Shown: piece by piece, positions 18,363 through 27,220 of the stretch | How positions within the stretch are numbered: position 1 is the first letter of the stretch | How the letters are laid out: each line of letters starts with the position of its first letter | NCBI GenBank assembly: GCA_964485405.1 | Contig: CAZAJG010000017.1 | Coordinates: 9,505 to 73,504 of the forward strand | Direction of reading: 5' to 3' | DNA length: 64,000 nt | Origin: CAKZNE01 sp964485405 | GTDB taxonomy: Bacteria > Bacteroidota > Bacteroidia > Flavobacteriales > Schleiferiaceae | Program-made: the position numbers and the translations under genes | Notes under the pieces: generated by a model | Databases searched by the model: none | Seen by the model: only the letters and a program-made list of their open reading frames with translations | What the model was told of the DNA's origin: nothing

Positions 18363-19519
18363 TCAAAAAACTCTTAATTCAAGCTTACTTTTGTTTTTCC
18401 TGTTTCTTGGGTTGCTCTCAATCTGCGGATTGGAGCGTTATGGGACAATTGCCGGATGAACTGGAAGAGAATAGCGGAATGGTTTATTTCCCTCCTAATC
18501 AGGTAACCTATATCAATGATAGCGGCAATAAACCTGAAATTCTTTCTACAGATACGCTTGGAAACTTAATTCAAAAATTTTGCTTGCCGGGCTTAACCAA
18601 TAAGGATTGGGAAGAGTTAACCCGAGACGGTAATGGGAATCTATATATTGGAGACTTTGGGAATAATTCAAATAGCAGACGAGATCTTGTTATATATAAA
18701 GTAGAGGCTTCTAAAGTGTTAATAGGAGATGATTCTTTTGACCTAGGAGAAATCCATTTTCAATACGAGGACCAGCAAAACTTTCCCCCAAATAGAAGAA
18801 GACGAAACTATGATACGGAAGCGATGATCCATATTGGGGATTCCATTTATCTGTTCACTAAAAATAGAACACGTCCGTTTAATGGCTTTACCTATTGCTA
18901 TCGTATTCCAGATACGCCAGGAGAATACTTAGCCACCAAAGTAGATAGCTTTAGCACGGGTAATGGGCCAAAAGAAGCTTTTTGGATTTCTGGAGCAGCC
19001 TACAGACACAATCCTAGAACGCTTTTATTACTAGGTTACAATAAGCTATGGATGTTTTACTATTTTGAAGGGAATAAGTTTTTTAGTGGTAAACACAGTG
19101 TGATTTATTTCAACACCTTTACACAAAAGGAGGCTATTGCGTTTAAAACGGGGAACGAAGTTTTTCTTACCGATGAAAAAAACTCTTCGGATGATGGAAA
19201 TCTTTATAAGTTGATTCTTCCGGAATTAATGCAAAACAATAAGTCTATCAACGATTCTACTGCTACTCATATTCATATCTCAGATACCAAAGTGTCAGAG
19301 CGCCTTTCTGTAGAAATCCGTGCAAAAGGTGAAGTGGAAGTGCTTTGGGAGGCGTTTAGCAAAAATGGACAAAGACTATATTCTGGAAAACTTGGTGTAA
19401 CTAAGCTGGGTAAGAGCACATTTGAAATAAACGTAAACGAATGGAAAAAAGGTAAATATGAGCTTCATATTATAACAAATGGACTTCCTTCAATATTCAA
19501 AATCAAGAAGAAAGATTGA
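18359..19519 (+). CDS. Beta-propeller lipoprotein with T9SS-tail-like C-terminus
   Basis: 386 residues from the ATG at 18359 (ATGA overlap with queA). The N-terminus MIKKLLIQAYFCFSCFLGCS has a lipobox LGC. The body shows propeller-like repeats (ENSGMVYFPPNQVTYINDSGN, WEELTRDGNGNLYIGDFGNNSN, YDTEAMIHIGDSIYLFTKN, EAIAFKTGNEVFLTDEKN), which resemble SdiA-regulated/NHL-type proteins. The last 75 residues (EVLWEAFSKNGQRLYSG..., KKGKYELHIITNGLPSIFKIKKKD) look like a type A T9SS sorting domain. A lipobox together with a T9SS tail would be an unusual combination. Function unknown. Confidence 0.75.
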   Translation: MIKKLLIQAYFCFSCFLGCSQSADWSVMGQLPDELEENSGMVYFPPNQVTYINDSGNKPEILSTDTLGNLIQKFCLPGLTNKDWEELTRDGNGNLYIGDFGNNSNSRRDLVIYKVEASKVLIGDDSFDLGEIHFQYEDQQNFPPNRRRRNYDTEAMIHIGDSIYLFTKNRTRPFNGFTYCYRIPDTPGEYLATKVDSFSTGNGPKEAFWISGAAYRHNPRTLLLLGYNKLWMFYYFEGNKFFSGKHSVIYFNTFTQKEAIAFKTGNEVFLTDEKNSSDDGNLYKLILPELMQNNKSINDSTATHIHISDTKVSERLSVEIRAKGEVEVLWEAFSKNGQRLYSGKLGVTKLGKSTFEINVNEWKKGKYELHIITNGLPSIFKIKKKD

Positions 19520-19608
19520 TCCTCTTTTGGATCCATTAATCGTTGTATCTATTCTAATAGATTCTCTTACAGATAATGAAACCTTCGTATCAAAACTTTA
19601 TTTAATTT

Positions 19609-19614
19609 AGGAGG
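19609..19614 (+). promoter_or_regulatory. Perfect Shine-Dalgarno before cheR
   Basis: AGGAGG lies 6 nt before the cheR ATG (TAGGAGGG, then CATAT). Nearly every other start in this window lacks any such element, as expected for Flavobacteriia, whose 30S subunit occludes the anti-Shine-Dalgarno. Confidence 0.7.
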
Positions 19615-19620
19615 GCATAT

Positions 19621-20469
19621 ATGTCCTATCTATCAAAAAAAAATCTTGAACGACACTATATAAGTGTTAAAGAAAAAGACGAGTTAATAAACTTCTTATT
19701 ACAGCATTTTAATCTTGACCTTTCTGAGTATTCTGAAGCCTCAGTAAGAAGAAGATTCACTAAAATATTACAAGATTTTAAGGTGAAAACTGCTTCAGCA
19801 TTGATTGAAAAGCTTCTTACACTAGAAAATGGTAAGGATCACTTTCTATCTCTATTCACAGTCAATGTTACCGAGTTGTTTAGGGATCCTTCTTTTTACG
19901 CAAATATCAGGACATCAATTCTTCCAAAGCTTAAACATTTACCTGAGATTAATATATGGTCTGCTGGTTGCAGCAGTGGAGAAGAGATTATGTCTTTGGC
20001 TATTGTGTTGTATGAAGAAGGACTGCTACAAAAAACGAGAATATTGGGCAGTGATATCAGCCCAAAAGTAATTAAGGAGGCACAAGACAATGTATATAAA
20101 CTTAGAAATTTAAAAGCTTACAAACAGGCCTATTTACAAGCGGGTGGAAAAAGGGATTTAGACGATTACATTATTACCACTGGAGAACATATTTCTTTTG
20201 AAAACTTTCTGAGAGATAAAGTAAGCTTTAGACAGCTCAACCTTTTAGATACTATGTTTTACAGCCGGTTTAACTTAATTCTATGCCGAAATGTTTTAAT
20301 CTATTTTAATGCTTCTTTACAGAATAAAATTATTGATCATTTTAGATTGGCTCTTACAGAAGATGGGGTTCTAGGCTTAGGCTCTAAAGAGTCGATATTA
20401 TTCTATAAGCAGAGAGAATGGTTTCAAGAAGTAGATGTTGAAAACAAAATTTACAGACGAATTAAATAA
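19621..20469 (+). CDS. cheR: CheR-type protein-glutamate O-methyltransferase
   Basis: 282 residues. The N-terminal helical CheR domain contains SVRRRFTKIL. The AdoMet domain has WSAGCSSGEEIMSLAI (cofactor loop), GSDISPKVI and LILCRNVLIYFN, all diagnostic. CheR methylates Glu residues of chemoreceptors. No receptor, CheA or CheW lies nearby, and the lineage normally lacks flagella, so the substrate may be a non-chemotactic sensor; that is inference. It overlaps cheB by 35 bp and has a perfect Shine-Dalgarno. Confidence 0.92.
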   Translation: MSYLSKKNLERHYISVKEKDELINFLLQHFNLDLSEYSEASVRRRFTKILQDFKVKTASALIEKLLTLENGKDHFLSLFTVNVTELFRDPSFYANIRTSILPKLKHLPEINIWSAGCSSGEEIMSLAIVLYEEGLLQKTRILGSDISPKVIKEAQDNVYKLRNLKAYKQAYLQAGGKRDLDDYIITTGEHISFENFLRDKVSFRQLNLLDTMFYSRFNLILCRNVLIYFNASLQNKIIDHFRLALTEDGVLGLGSKESILFYKQREWFQEVDVENKIYRRIK

Positions 20470-21016
20470 GGTCATTGTAATAGGTACAAGTGCGGGAGGC
20501 ATCAACGCCCTAAAGCCCTTGTTAAGCTCCTTAAAAAAGGACTTTAAGCACCCTATTATAATAGTTATTCATCGATTAAAAAACGTAAAAAGCCATCTGG
20601 TAAGTGTGCTACAAACCTTTTGTACTTTAAAAGTAAAAGAGGCAGAAGAGAAAGAGTTTTTACAAGCTGGGTATGTTTATGTAGCTCCCTCCAACTATCA
20701 TTTAATGCTTGAAACAGATCTGTACTTTTCTCTCATCGTTGATGAGTTAGTAAATTTTAGCCGACCCTCAATTGATGTTTCTTTTGTGAGCTTTAGTGAA
20801 GTCTTGAAAGACAAACTTTTAGGTATTGTACTAACCGGAGCAAATGCCGATGGAGCTATAGGAGCAAAAGCCATATTTGAAAATGGTGGGCAAGTATGGG
20901 TGCAAGAACCTGAGACGGCTTACGTCCAAACCATGCCAAAAGCTGCTCTCGAACAAGTACCAAAAGCTTATGTGTACCCATTAAAAAAAATAATGAGAGC
21001 GTTGCAAACCCTCTAA
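20435..21016 (+). CDS. cheB: Stand-alone CheB methylesterase domain
   Basis: 193 residues, only the catalytic domain; the usual N-terminal receiver domain is absent. The triad is visible as Ser19 (IGTSAGG), His46 (VIHR) and Asp139 (LTGANADG). The motif QEPETAYVQTMPKAAL is the characteristic C-terminal helix region. It removes methyl or amide groups from receptor Glu/Gln, reversing CheR. Without a receiver, activity would not be gated by phosphorylation in cis. The 35 bp overlap with cheR couples the two. Confidence 0.9.
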   Translation: MLKTKFTDELNKVIVIGTSAGGINALKPLLSSLKKDFKHPIIIVIHRLKNVKSHLVSVLQTFCTLKVKEAEEKEFLQAGYVYVAPSNYHLMLETDLYFSLIVDELVNFSRPSIDVSFVSFSEVLKDKLLGIVLTGANADGAIGAKAIFENGGQVWVQEPETAYVQTMPKAALEQVPKAYVYPLKKIMRALQTL

Positions 21017-21026
21017 CTCTCGTTTT

Positions 21027-22043
21027 ATGAAACGCTTTTATCTTCTTATTTTTCCTCTATTTTCATTTTTACCTACCCACGGCCAAACGCCTTCTACAGA
21101 GCGGCTAGCCTTTTATAATGTAGAGAACCTCTTTGATACAGAGAATGACTCTCTTACCAATGATGATGAATTTACACCGGAAGGAAATAGAAGGTGGACG
21201 AACTATAAATATCAACGAAAACTACATCACACAGCTAAAGCTATTTTATGCATTGGCGAATGGAAAAATACTGCTATTGTCGGTCTTGCTGAAGTTGAGA
21301 ATAGAAAAGTGCTGGAAGATTTAGTTCAAACCTCGGAGTTAAAAAAACTGGACTATCAAATCATTCACTATCCTTCTTCAGATAGGCGCGGAATAGATGT
21401 GGCTATGCTTTATCAAAAAAGTCGCTTTACCCCCATTTTTCATCAAAATATAAAAGTAAGTTTTAAAGCTGACCCTTATTATAGAACCAGAGATATGCTC
21501 TATTGCAAAGGCTTGTTGTTAGGTGATACTTTGCATTGGTTTATGTGCCATTGGCCAAGTAGATATGGCGGCCAGAAACAGTCTGAGCCAAAAAGAATTG
21601 CGGCCGCTCAAACCCTTAAAATGGTTATTGATTCTATAACAGGAGAGGTACCAAATGCTAATGTTGTAATTGGAGGTGATTTTAATGATCAGTGGGATAG
21701 TAAGAGTCTACTTCTACATTTAAAGGCTTGTAAAAGTAACGTTACGAACTGCACATTGGTTAATCTAATGGCTACAGCTCCAGTGACCATCGGGAGTCAT
21801 AAATATCAAGGTAGTTGGGCTTTTTTAGATCAGATAATTGTAAGCAAGAGTCTATTGAACCCCTTAAATTCCATAAATGTTACGCAAGCTAAAGCTCAAG
21901 TTACAACTACACCATCTCTACTAGAAGAAGATCTCAAATATCCAGGTAAAAAGCCATTCAGAACCTTTGTAGGGTTTCGCTACAACGATGGTTTTAGTGA
22001 CCATTTGCCTGTGTACATTGATTTAACCAAAGCAACTAATTGA
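21027..22043 (+). CDS. Secreted endonuclease/exonuclease/phosphatase-fold protein
   Basis: 338 residues, signal peptide MKRFYLLIFPLFSFLPTHGQ. The fold's motifs follow in order: FYNVENLFD, VGLAEVEN (metal-binding Glu), HWPSRYGG, GGDFNDQW (catalytic Asp/Asn) and FSDHLPVYID (Asp-His). Secreted members cut nucleic acid or phosphate esters; the substrate cannot be told. It begins 10 bp after cheB and may be part of the same transcript. Confidence 0.9.
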   Translation: MKRFYLLIFPLFSFLPTHGQTPSTERLAFYNVENLFDTENDSLTNDDEFTPEGNRRWTNYKYQRKLHHTAKAILCIGEWKNTAIVGLAEVENRKVLEDLVQTSELKKLDYQIIHYPSSDRRGIDVAMLYQKSRFTPIFHQNIKVSFKADPYYRTRDMLYCKGLLLGDTLHWFMCHWPSRYGGQKQSEPKRIAAAQTLKMVIDSITGEVPNANVVIGGDFNDQWDSKSLLLHLKACKSNVTNCTLVNLMATAPVTIGSHKYQGSWAFLDQIIVSKSLLNPLNSINVTQAKAQVTTTPSLLEEDLKYPGKKPFRTFVGFRYNDGFSDHLPVYIDLTKATN

Positions 22044-22250
22044 TTCTGAGACACGACCCAACCAACAGCTCTTTTTTTACGATATACTTATTAGAATGAT
22101 GTAAACCACATTCCTATTAATACTAAAACGCAATTTTCTTTTATTTGATCGGTTATACTCATTAAATGGCCGTTGAATAATTGATTTAAGGGCTAGGTAA
22201 ACCCTAACATTGTTTTTTGAGTATTTTAGCAACCACAAAATTTTTTTTTC

Positions 22251-23186
22251 ATGAGAAAATTTCTTTTTCTTTCCCTATTGGCCTTTGCCATTGTTTCATG
22301 CGGTGATGATGATCCCGTTTCATCGGATAGCTTTCCTACAGACAATCTAAATCCTGAACCCGTTACTAACGTTTTAATTGGATTAGTGTATAACTCCAAT
22401 GGAAGTGGTGCCGGAGGTTTTGATTTTGTAAGACAAAATATTGAAGCCAAATTTGGTAAAAATGTTAACCATATGAGTATCGTTAGTTCTAATGGTGATG
22501 ATCTTTATTCAACTACTGCAGATAGTTTAATGGACAACTACGGAAGCCCTCCCATTTGGACTTATTTCTTAAATGGAGAAGTAACCAACATAGTAAGTAT
22601 AGAAGACGCAAACGATGCTATAGAATCTATCATTGAAACGAAACCCACCATGTCTTTGGCGCATAGAGTGGTTAACACCGACACAGGGTATACCGTTTTT
22701 GTTAAAGTGAAAGTATTAGAGGATACTGTATCGCCTTTTTATTTTGTTGAAACATATGCACTTGCAAATATTGTAGCTCAAAAGTATGACTCGGGAAACT
22801 TAGATTTAAGGCAAGCTTCTGACAATATGTTCTTAGATAACAACGATAATAATACCTTTTGGAGAGATAATTTCAACCCAATCGATTCTACATTGCCAGG
22901 CCCTCTTTTTGCTAAAAACTCGGCATTTACACATCAAGCTGTAATTCTTACTAATTTCAATAAAGAAAATGCTTTTGGTACAAACCTCAATACATACAGC
23001 AAATTTGGTTCTGAGTTCTTTACAGGAGATATTTTAGGTTTAAGACAAAACCCAATAGTTCACTCGTTTTTGGATGAAGAGTTTGAAGATTTAGACTATA
23101 ATTATACGCCTAAATTTGTTTCGGTAATTTGGAGTTGGGACTTTATTAACCAACGCTATACTTACGTAAATAGCTACATGAATTAA
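22251..23186 (+). CDS. Lipoprotein, probably Omp28-related
   Basis: 311 residues. MRKFLFLSLLAFAIVSCGDDD is a clear lipoprotein signal with the mature Cys followed by acidic residues, a frequent surface-export signature in Bacteroidota. The middle (VLIGLVYNSNGSGAGGFDFV... SPPIWTYFLNGE) and the end (AFTHQAVILTNFNKENAFGT... VIWSWDFINQRYTYVNSYMN) follow the layout of Omp28-type outer-membrane lipoproteins but lack a thioredoxin-like CxxC, so the assignment is tentative. A 9-T run directly precedes the ATG. It ends at a bidirectional terminator. Confidence 0.65.
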   Translation: MRKFLFLSLLAFAIVSCGDDDPVSSDSFPTDNLNPEPVTNVLIGLVYNSNGSGAGGFDFVRQNIEAKFGKNVNHMSIVSSNGDDLYSTTADSLMDNYGSPPIWTYFLNGEVTNIVSIEDANDAIESIIETKPTMSLAHRVVNTDTGYTVFVKVKVLEDTVSPFYFVETYALANIVAQKYDSGNLDLRQASDNMFLDNNDNNTFWRDNFNPIDSTLPGPLFAKNSAFTHQAVILTNFNKENAFGTNLNTYSKFGSEFFTGDILGLRQNPIVHSFLDEEFEDLDYNYTPKFVSVIWSWDFINQRYTYVNSYMN

Positions 23187-23208
23187 TCGATTATAACACA
23201 TAAAGCAT

Positions 23209-23238
23209 AAAAAAAGCCTGCTAAATAGCAGGCTTTTT
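23209..23238. terminator. Bidirectional intrinsic terminator
   Basis: Stem GCCTGCT / AGCAGGC with loop AAAT, flanked by an A-run on the left and TTTTT on the right. It serves the lipoprotein gene at 22251 and, on the minus strand, the yidC/DUF6438 operon. Confidence 0.9.
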
Positions 23239-23264
23239 GCATTATAATCTTCTATCAAATCTGA

Positions 23265-23663
23265 TCAAAGTGTATCTGAAAAATTTCTCTTCCTTAATCG
23301 CTCTATAAATGCTGTAATACGTCTGAAAGACTCAGGTGTATCATATCTTCCGGTAACGGTCTTTATTCCTATTTCGTTTTCTAAGCTTAGAGTAACTGAT
23401 GGTAAATCCGAGATCAATGGATTGTCATAAAGACTGTCTAACGCATTAAAATTATGATTAGCCAGTATGGTAGTTAAACTATCAATTTCCGCCTTTGGCA
23501 GCGTCAACTCTATCACTCCATCCGTTTTTGGATCTCTAAATCCTTCAAAAGAACTCTTGCCGTTTGAAGAGATTACCATTTCGTAGAACGGACATCTACC
23601 AAAGCAAGGAGAAGTTTTTACAGTAAGGGTAAAAGGATTAGCATTACGCTCATACTCCTGCAA
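23265..23663 (-). CDS. DUF6438 domain protein, N-terminus doubtful
   Basis: 132 residues if started at the TTG at 23663. The SPCFGRCPFYEMVISSNG motif with paired Cys, and the later LPKAEIDSLTTILANHNFNALDSLYDNP, match DUF6438. Family members are usually exported with an N-terminal signal, which this frame lacks. In another frame, an ATG at 23688 directly abutting the yidC stop encodes MRKWGIGIIAGV, like the start of a signal, and then hits TGA. Loss of one base near 23650 would join it to the DUF6438 frame. Either a frameshift or a TTG-initiated cytoplasmic form is possible. Confidence 0.7.
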   Translation of the reverse strand: MQEYERNANPFTLTVKTSPCFGRCPFYEMVISSNGKSSFEGFRDPKTDGVIELTLPKAEIDSLTTILANHNFNALDSLYDNPLISDLPSVTLSLENEIGIKTVTGRYDTPESFRRITAFIERLRKRNFSDTL

Positions 23664-23688
23664 TTATACCTATCCCCCACTTTCTCAT

Positions 23689-25518
23689 TTATTTATTTCT
23701 ACGCGTTTTTCTATTGCTATTTTGTTCTTGTTGTTCCTGCAACTCTTTCATTCTTCTCATAAAACGATTCTCTTTTTTAGGATTTTCTTTCTTCTCCTTA
23801 ATTTTTTGAAGAATCTTTTCATCGTTCATGTAGGCTCTAATTGCAAATTGCTGGCCAAAAGTCATCATGTTAGCCACAAAATAGTAGTAGCTCAATCCAG
23901 CTGCATAATTGTTAAATACACCAAGGAAAACAATTGGCATTAAGTACATCATATACTTTAACTGCGGGTACTGTTGGTTTTGTCCTGTTAACTGTTGATT
24001 CATATAGGTATAAATCAAAGTAGAAACCGTCATCAACAGAGTAAAGAGACTGATATGATCTCCATAAAATGGAATATCAAAAGGAAGATTATAGATTGAA
24101 TCGTAGGTAGAAAGATCATCCGCCCATAAGAACGACTGCTGCCTTAACTCGATAGAGGATGGAAAAAAGCGGAATAAAGCAATCAAAATCGGAAACTGCA
24201 AAAGCATTGGAATACATCCGCCAAGAGGGTTTACTCCCGCCTTTTGATAAAGCTGCATTGTAGCCTGCTGCTTTTTCATTTGATCTTTATCCTTAAACTT
24301 CTCATTAAGTTCATCAATCTCCGGCTTAAGAACTCTCATTTTAGCCATAGATCGATAGGAAGTATAAGTAAGAGGAAATAAAATGAGCTTGATGAGTACG
24401 GCAATTATTAGAATGATAATTCCATAATTTATGCCATAGCCTTGCAACCAGTCAAACAGATTGATTACGATCCCCCTATTTATCCAACCTAAAATACCCC
24501 AACCTAAAGGAATGAGTTTATCAAAATCTCGGTCGTACTGTTTTAAGATATCATATTTGTTTGGCCCTAAATACAACCCTAAAGGAATACTTAACTCTCC
24601 TCCTACTTTAGTAAGACTCAGCTTAGACCCGAATACTTTCGTATTCTGTTCATCATCTTCTAATGCTTTTGAAGTGAGTTGTGCACGGGTAAACTTTCCA
24701 TTTTTATTCCAAAGTATAGAGGAAAAAAACTGTTGTTTATACGCTACCCAATCAATATTTGACTCTGTTTCTTGGTCATCACCTGAGCTGGATAAATTGT
24801 CTACATCTTTATCCTCTGGCAATCTATATTCTAACTCTGTATTAAGCTTTTCGTTTTTAGCATTTTTTTCATGCCTCAAAGCACGCATCTCCCAATTTAA
24901 AACAGGCTCACTCTCCAGGTAATCCTCAAAATCATTCGTTACGATCTCCCAATTCAACATATAGTCGTTAGACAATGAATATCTATATTCTAGCTTTTGA
25001 CCACTGGAAGCCATCAAACTCATAACAAGAGTGCTGTCATTCTTTAGTACTCCATTAAAATTGAGATCATGCGTATTGTACGTTTGGTTTTGAGCTAAGA
25101 GCTTTAGGTTAAAAACATTGTTTTTATCCATCAAATTCAAAGGCAAAGAATCGTAGGTGCGATACTCCTTAAGCCTTGCCTTAACCAGCTCTCCTCCCTT
25201 TGAAGAGACTACCAGTTCCAAAAGATCATTCTCTAAAGTAAAAAGCTTCTCCTCTGCATTTTGTTTATGCGCATTTCCAAAAGGGCCGTAACTGGTAATT
25301 GTAGAATCACTTTCCACACTATCAGCTACAGCAACATCTTGAGAGGGTATCTTTTCTTCAAAGGTATTTACGCTCGTTTGTGTACTGTCTTGTTGCTCTA
25401 CAGTATCTGTATTTAACTCTTCTTCCGTAGGCTTGTTGGTATAACTAAAATATACCAAAAGACCACCTATAAGAAAGAGGCCTATGAGTGTGTTTAAGTC
25501 AAATTTTCCTTCTCTCAT
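23689..25518 (-). CDS. yidC: Membrane protein insertase YidC
   Basis: 609 residues. An N-terminal anchor (FDLNTLIGLFLIGGLLVYFSY) is followed by an acidic linker, the periplasmic beta-super-sandwich domain to about residue 330, then the insertase core (GINYGIIILIIAVLIKLILFPLTYTSYRSMAKM...), the PLGGCIPMLLQFPILIALF segment and three further spans, and a basic C-terminal tail that may contact ribosomes. YidC inserts proteins into the inner membrane alone or with Sec. It lies 9 bp after pyrG, the arrangement often found in Bacteroidota. Confidence 0.96.
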   Translation of the reverse strand: MREGKFDLNTLIGLFLIGGLLVYFSYTNKPTEEELNTDTVEQQDSTQTSVNTFEEKIPSQDVAVADSVESDSTITSYGPFGNAHKQNAEEKLFTLENDLLELVVSSKGGELVKARLKEYRTYDSLPLNLMDKNNVFNLKLLAQNQTYNTHDLNFNGVLKNDSTLVMSLMASSGQKLEYRYSLSNDYMLNWEIVTNDFEDYLESEPVLNWEMRALRHEKNAKNEKLNTELEYRLPEDKDVDNLSSSGDDQETESNIDWVAYKQQFFSSILWNKNGKFTRAQLTSKALEDDEQNTKVFGSKLSLTKVGGELSIPLGLYLGPNKYDILKQYDRDFDKLIPLGWGILGWINRGIVINLFDWLQGYGINYGIIILIIAVLIKLILFPLTYTSYRSMAKMRVLKPEIDELNEKFKDKDQMKKQQATMQLYQKAGVNPLGGCIPMLLQFPILIALFRFFPSSIELRQQSFLWADDLSTYDSIYNLPFDIPFYGDHISLFTLLMTVSTLIYTYMNQQLTGQNQQYPQLKYMMYLMPIVFLGVFNNYAAGLSYYYFVANMMTFGQQFAIRAYMNDEKILQKIKEKKENPKKENRFMRRMKELQEQQEQNSNRKTRRNK

Positions 25519-25527
25519 TTTTTTTCT

Positions 25528-27138
25528 CTATGATTGAGCTGATTTTTTTGCAGCAGCTATAAAATTCACAAATAATGGATGTGGGTTAGCCACAGTACTT
25601 TTGTACTCTGGATGGAATTGAACTCCTACAAACCATGGATGGTCTTTAAGTTCAACGATTTCAACAAGTCCAAGCTCCGGATTCTTACCTGTAGCAATCA
25701 TCCCTGCTTTTTCTAAATCTTTAAGAAATTCATTATTAAACTCGTAACGGTGACGATGACGCTCACTAATTTTTTTTCTTTTATAAACCTGATGGATAAG
25801 GCTGTCTTCTTTTAACTCACAATCGCATGCTCCTAAACGCATGGTTCCACCCATTTCTTTCACCTTTTTCTGCTCTGCCATTAATGCAATTACAGGGTGC
25901 TTAGTTTGAGGGTTCATCTCAGTTGAGTTGGCATCTTCCCAACCTAAAACATTTCTTGAGAATTCAATAACTGCTGCCTGCATACCTAAGCAAATCCCTA
26001 AAAATGGAATATTGCTTTCTCTTACATACCTTATGGTTTCTAGTTTTCCTTCAAAACCTCTTTCACCAAAACCAGGCGCAACAAGCACTCCGTTTAATCC
26101 TTTCAAGTTCTTAGCTGCCGACTCCTCTGTAAGATTTTCAGAATGTATCCAGTGTATATTTACTTTACATTCATTTTGTGCTCCAGCATGAATAAATGAT
26201 TCTGCAATGGACTTATAGGAATCGTGAAGCTCAACATACTTGCCGATAAGGCCAATATTCACTTCACTCTTAGGGTACTTTAACTTATAAAGGAAATCTT
26301 TCCAATTAACTAGATCCAAATTATCTTCAACGGGTAGATCAAATCGTTTCAATACAACTTCATCTAACTTCTGGTTACGCAACAATATAGGAACGGCATA
26401 AATCGTATCTGCATCAAGAGATTCTATAACGGCATCCTTTTTCACATTGCAAAACAAAGCTAGTTTCTTCCGAATATCCTCCCCAAGCGATGTTTCTGAA
26501 CGACAAACCAATACATCTGGCTGTACTCCAGACTCTTGCAGTGCTTTTACTGAGTGTTGGGTAGGTTTAGTCTTTAGCTCACCAGTAGCCGCCAGAAACG
26601 GCACCAGTGTAAGGTGGATAACCAAGCAATCCTCTCCTAACTCCCACTTTAACTGACGAACAGTTTCTATGTATGGTAAAGCTTCAATATCACCAACCGT
26701 ACCTCCAATTTCCGTTATTACGATTTCAAACTCTCCGGTCTTTCCTAAAAGCTGAATTCTGTTTTTAATCTCATCTGTAATGTGGGGAATAACCTGAACG
26801 GTTTTCCCCAAGAAATCACCTCTCCTCTCCTTGTCAATTACCGATTGATAAATTCTTCCAGTAGTAACATTATTGGCTTGGGATGTTGGCCTATTTAAAA
26901 ACCGTTCATAGTGCCCTAAATCAAGGTCTGTTTCTGCACCATCATCTGTAACAAAACACTCCCCATGCTCATAGGGGTTTAATGTTCCCGGATCAATGTT
27001 AATGTACGGATCTAGTTTTTGAATAGTAACACTGTAACCTCTTGACTGCAAAAGAGTTGCCAAAGATGCTGAAACAATACCCTTTCCTAGAGATGAAGTT
27101 ACACCACCGGTTACAAAAATATATTTGGTTGAAGACAT
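25528..27138 (-). CDS. pyrG: CTP synthase
   Basis: 536 residues, the usual length. The N-terminal synthetase domain starts YIFVTGGVTSSLGKGI (P-loop) and contains DPYINIDPGTLNPYEHGE. The C-terminal class I glutamine amidotransferase has the nucleophile Cys in FLGICLGMQ and the His-Glu of GVQFHPEYKS. It converts UTP and glutamine-derived ammonia to CTP in the cytoplasm. A TAnnTTTG box lies upstream, so it probably starts the pyrG-yidC-DUF6438 transcript. Confidence 0.97.
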   Translation of the reverse strand: MSSTKYIFVTGGVTSSLGKGIVSASLATLLQSRGYSVTIQKLDPYINIDPGTLNPYEHGECFVTDDGAETDLDLGHYERFLNRPTSQANNVTTGRIYQSVIDKERRGDFLGKTVQVIPHITDEIKNRIQLLGKTGEFEIVITEIGGTVGDIEALPYIETVRQLKWELGEDCLVIHLTLVPFLAATGELKTKPTQHSVKALQESGVQPDVLVCRSETSLGEDIRKKLALFCNVKKDAVIESLDADTIYAVPILLRNQKLDEVVLKRFDLPVEDNLDLVNWKDFLYKLKYPKSEVNIGLIGKYVELHDSYKSIAESFIHAGAQNECKVNIHWIHSENLTEESAAKNLKGLNGVLVAPGFGERGFEGKLETIRYVRESNIPFLGICLGMQAAVIEFSRNVLGWEDANSTEMNPQTKHPVIALMAEQKKVKEMGGTMRLGACDCELKEDSLIHQVYKRKKISERHRHRYEFNNEFLKDLEKAGMIATGKNPELGLVEIVELKDHPWFVGVQFHPEYKSTVANPHPLFVNFIAAAKKSAQS

Positions 27139-27170
27139 ATGAAGTATTTCCCTTTCGAATAAAAACGCGG

Positions 27171-27178
27171 CAAAGCTA
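27171..27178 (-). promoter_or_regulatory. Candidate -7 box of pyrG
   Basis: Minus strand TAGCTTTG, an exact TAnnTTTG, about 33 bp before the pyrG ATG. No well-placed -33 TTG. Confidence 0.45.
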
Positions 27179-27220
27179 AGAATAAATCAGGCAATGCAGT
27201 AGAAGATAGGGGTGAAGATT

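Noticed and set aside
22044..22250. The 207-bp spacer with AGGG...CCCT repeat as a riboswitch or small RNA
   Set aside because: Only a 4-bp repeat and AT-rich sequence are visible; no conserved riboswitch core or terminator was found.
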